This document shows, one piece after another, positions 21,892 through 21,945 of a DNA stretch of 21,945 bases. The first letter of the stretch is position 1. The number at the start of each line of letters is the position of its first letter. A model generated the notes under the pieces. That model had not been told where the DNA came from. It saw only the letters and a list, made by a program, of their open reading frames with translations, and did not search any database. Source of the stretch: an uncultured Alistipes sp. (GTDB lineage Bacteria; Bacteroidota; Bacteroidia; Bacteroidales; Rikenellaceae); assembly GCA_949840605.1 (NCBI GenBank), contig CATKXN010000035.1, positions 1-21,945 of the forward strand, read 5' to 3'. The position numbers and the translations under genes are program-made.

Positions 21892-21945
21892 CTATTGCCC
21901 GCTCAGCTCTTTGTAAAGCTCCATCCGCAGTTCGCAGCAGTTCTC
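21892..21945 (-). CDS. C-terminal end of an unidentified gene, cut by the window edge
   Basis: Reading leftward from the right edge, an open frame of 17 codons (ENCCELRMELYKELSGQ) ends at a TAG stop at 21894-21892. It lies 22 bases before the hairpin at 21844-21870, the position expected for the 3' end of a convergent gene. The fragment is too short to identify and the frame is inferred from this arrangement only. It may be a chance open frame in G+C-rich DNA. Confidence 0.5.
   Translation of the reverse strand, partial: ENCCELRMELYKELSGQ

Overview
The window looks like a chromosomal segment of a G+C-rich member of the Bacteroidota, most like the gut genus Alistipes. The genus is inferred from overall character, not from a search. 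The evidence is Bacteroidota-type -7 elements (TAnnTTTG) before most transcription units, A-rich leaders instead of strong Shine-Dalgarno sites, two large TonB-linked outer-membrane barrels of the Bacteroidota type, a DUF6377-type membrane regulator, an anaerobic sulfatase-maturating enzyme, and many lipoproteins.

Layout. Bases 1-242 are very G+C-rich and carry a C10 tract and three short tandem repeats, with no separate gene. They lead into a DHA2-type MFS exporter (243-1676, +). Tail to tail with it, one base apart, is a radical-SAM/SPASM sulfatase-maturating enzyme (1678-2940, -). A divergent promoter region separates that gene from the first of two consecutive outer-membrane beta-barrel receptors (3045-5876 and 5991-8711, +). 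Neither has a SusD partner. Next is a two-gene unit: an exported GH36 alpha-galactosidase (8813-11017) and a lipobox-bearing, membrane-anchored DUF6377 regulator (11025-12635).

The most notable part is a six-gene run, 12839-18294: cytoplasmic Gfo/Idh/MocA oxidoreductase, tatA, a Gfo/Idh/MocA oxidoreductase with a twin-arginine signal, a DUF1080 (3-keto-glycoside hydrolase-type) lipoprotein, an exported sugar isomerase/epimerase-fold protein, and tatC. It starts at a good -7 element and ends at a strong intrinsic terminator. The oxidoreductase, DUF1080 and isomerase set matches the stepwise oxidation/elimination/hydration/reduction route for breaking glycosidic bonds known from gut Bacteroidota. 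Here the minimal Tat translocase that would export the folded, cofactor-loaded oxidoreductase is threaded through the same operon.

After the terminator comes a tandem array of 74-bp units (18358-18580). Its last copy supplies the promoter of tex (18601-20724), an S1-domain RNA-binding housekeeping protein. A DUF362 lipoprotein follows (20803-21774), then a perfect 12-bp-stem hairpin shared with the 3' end of an unidentified minus-strand gene cut by the right edge. I see no tRNA, rRNA, CRISPR array, transposase or phage gene.
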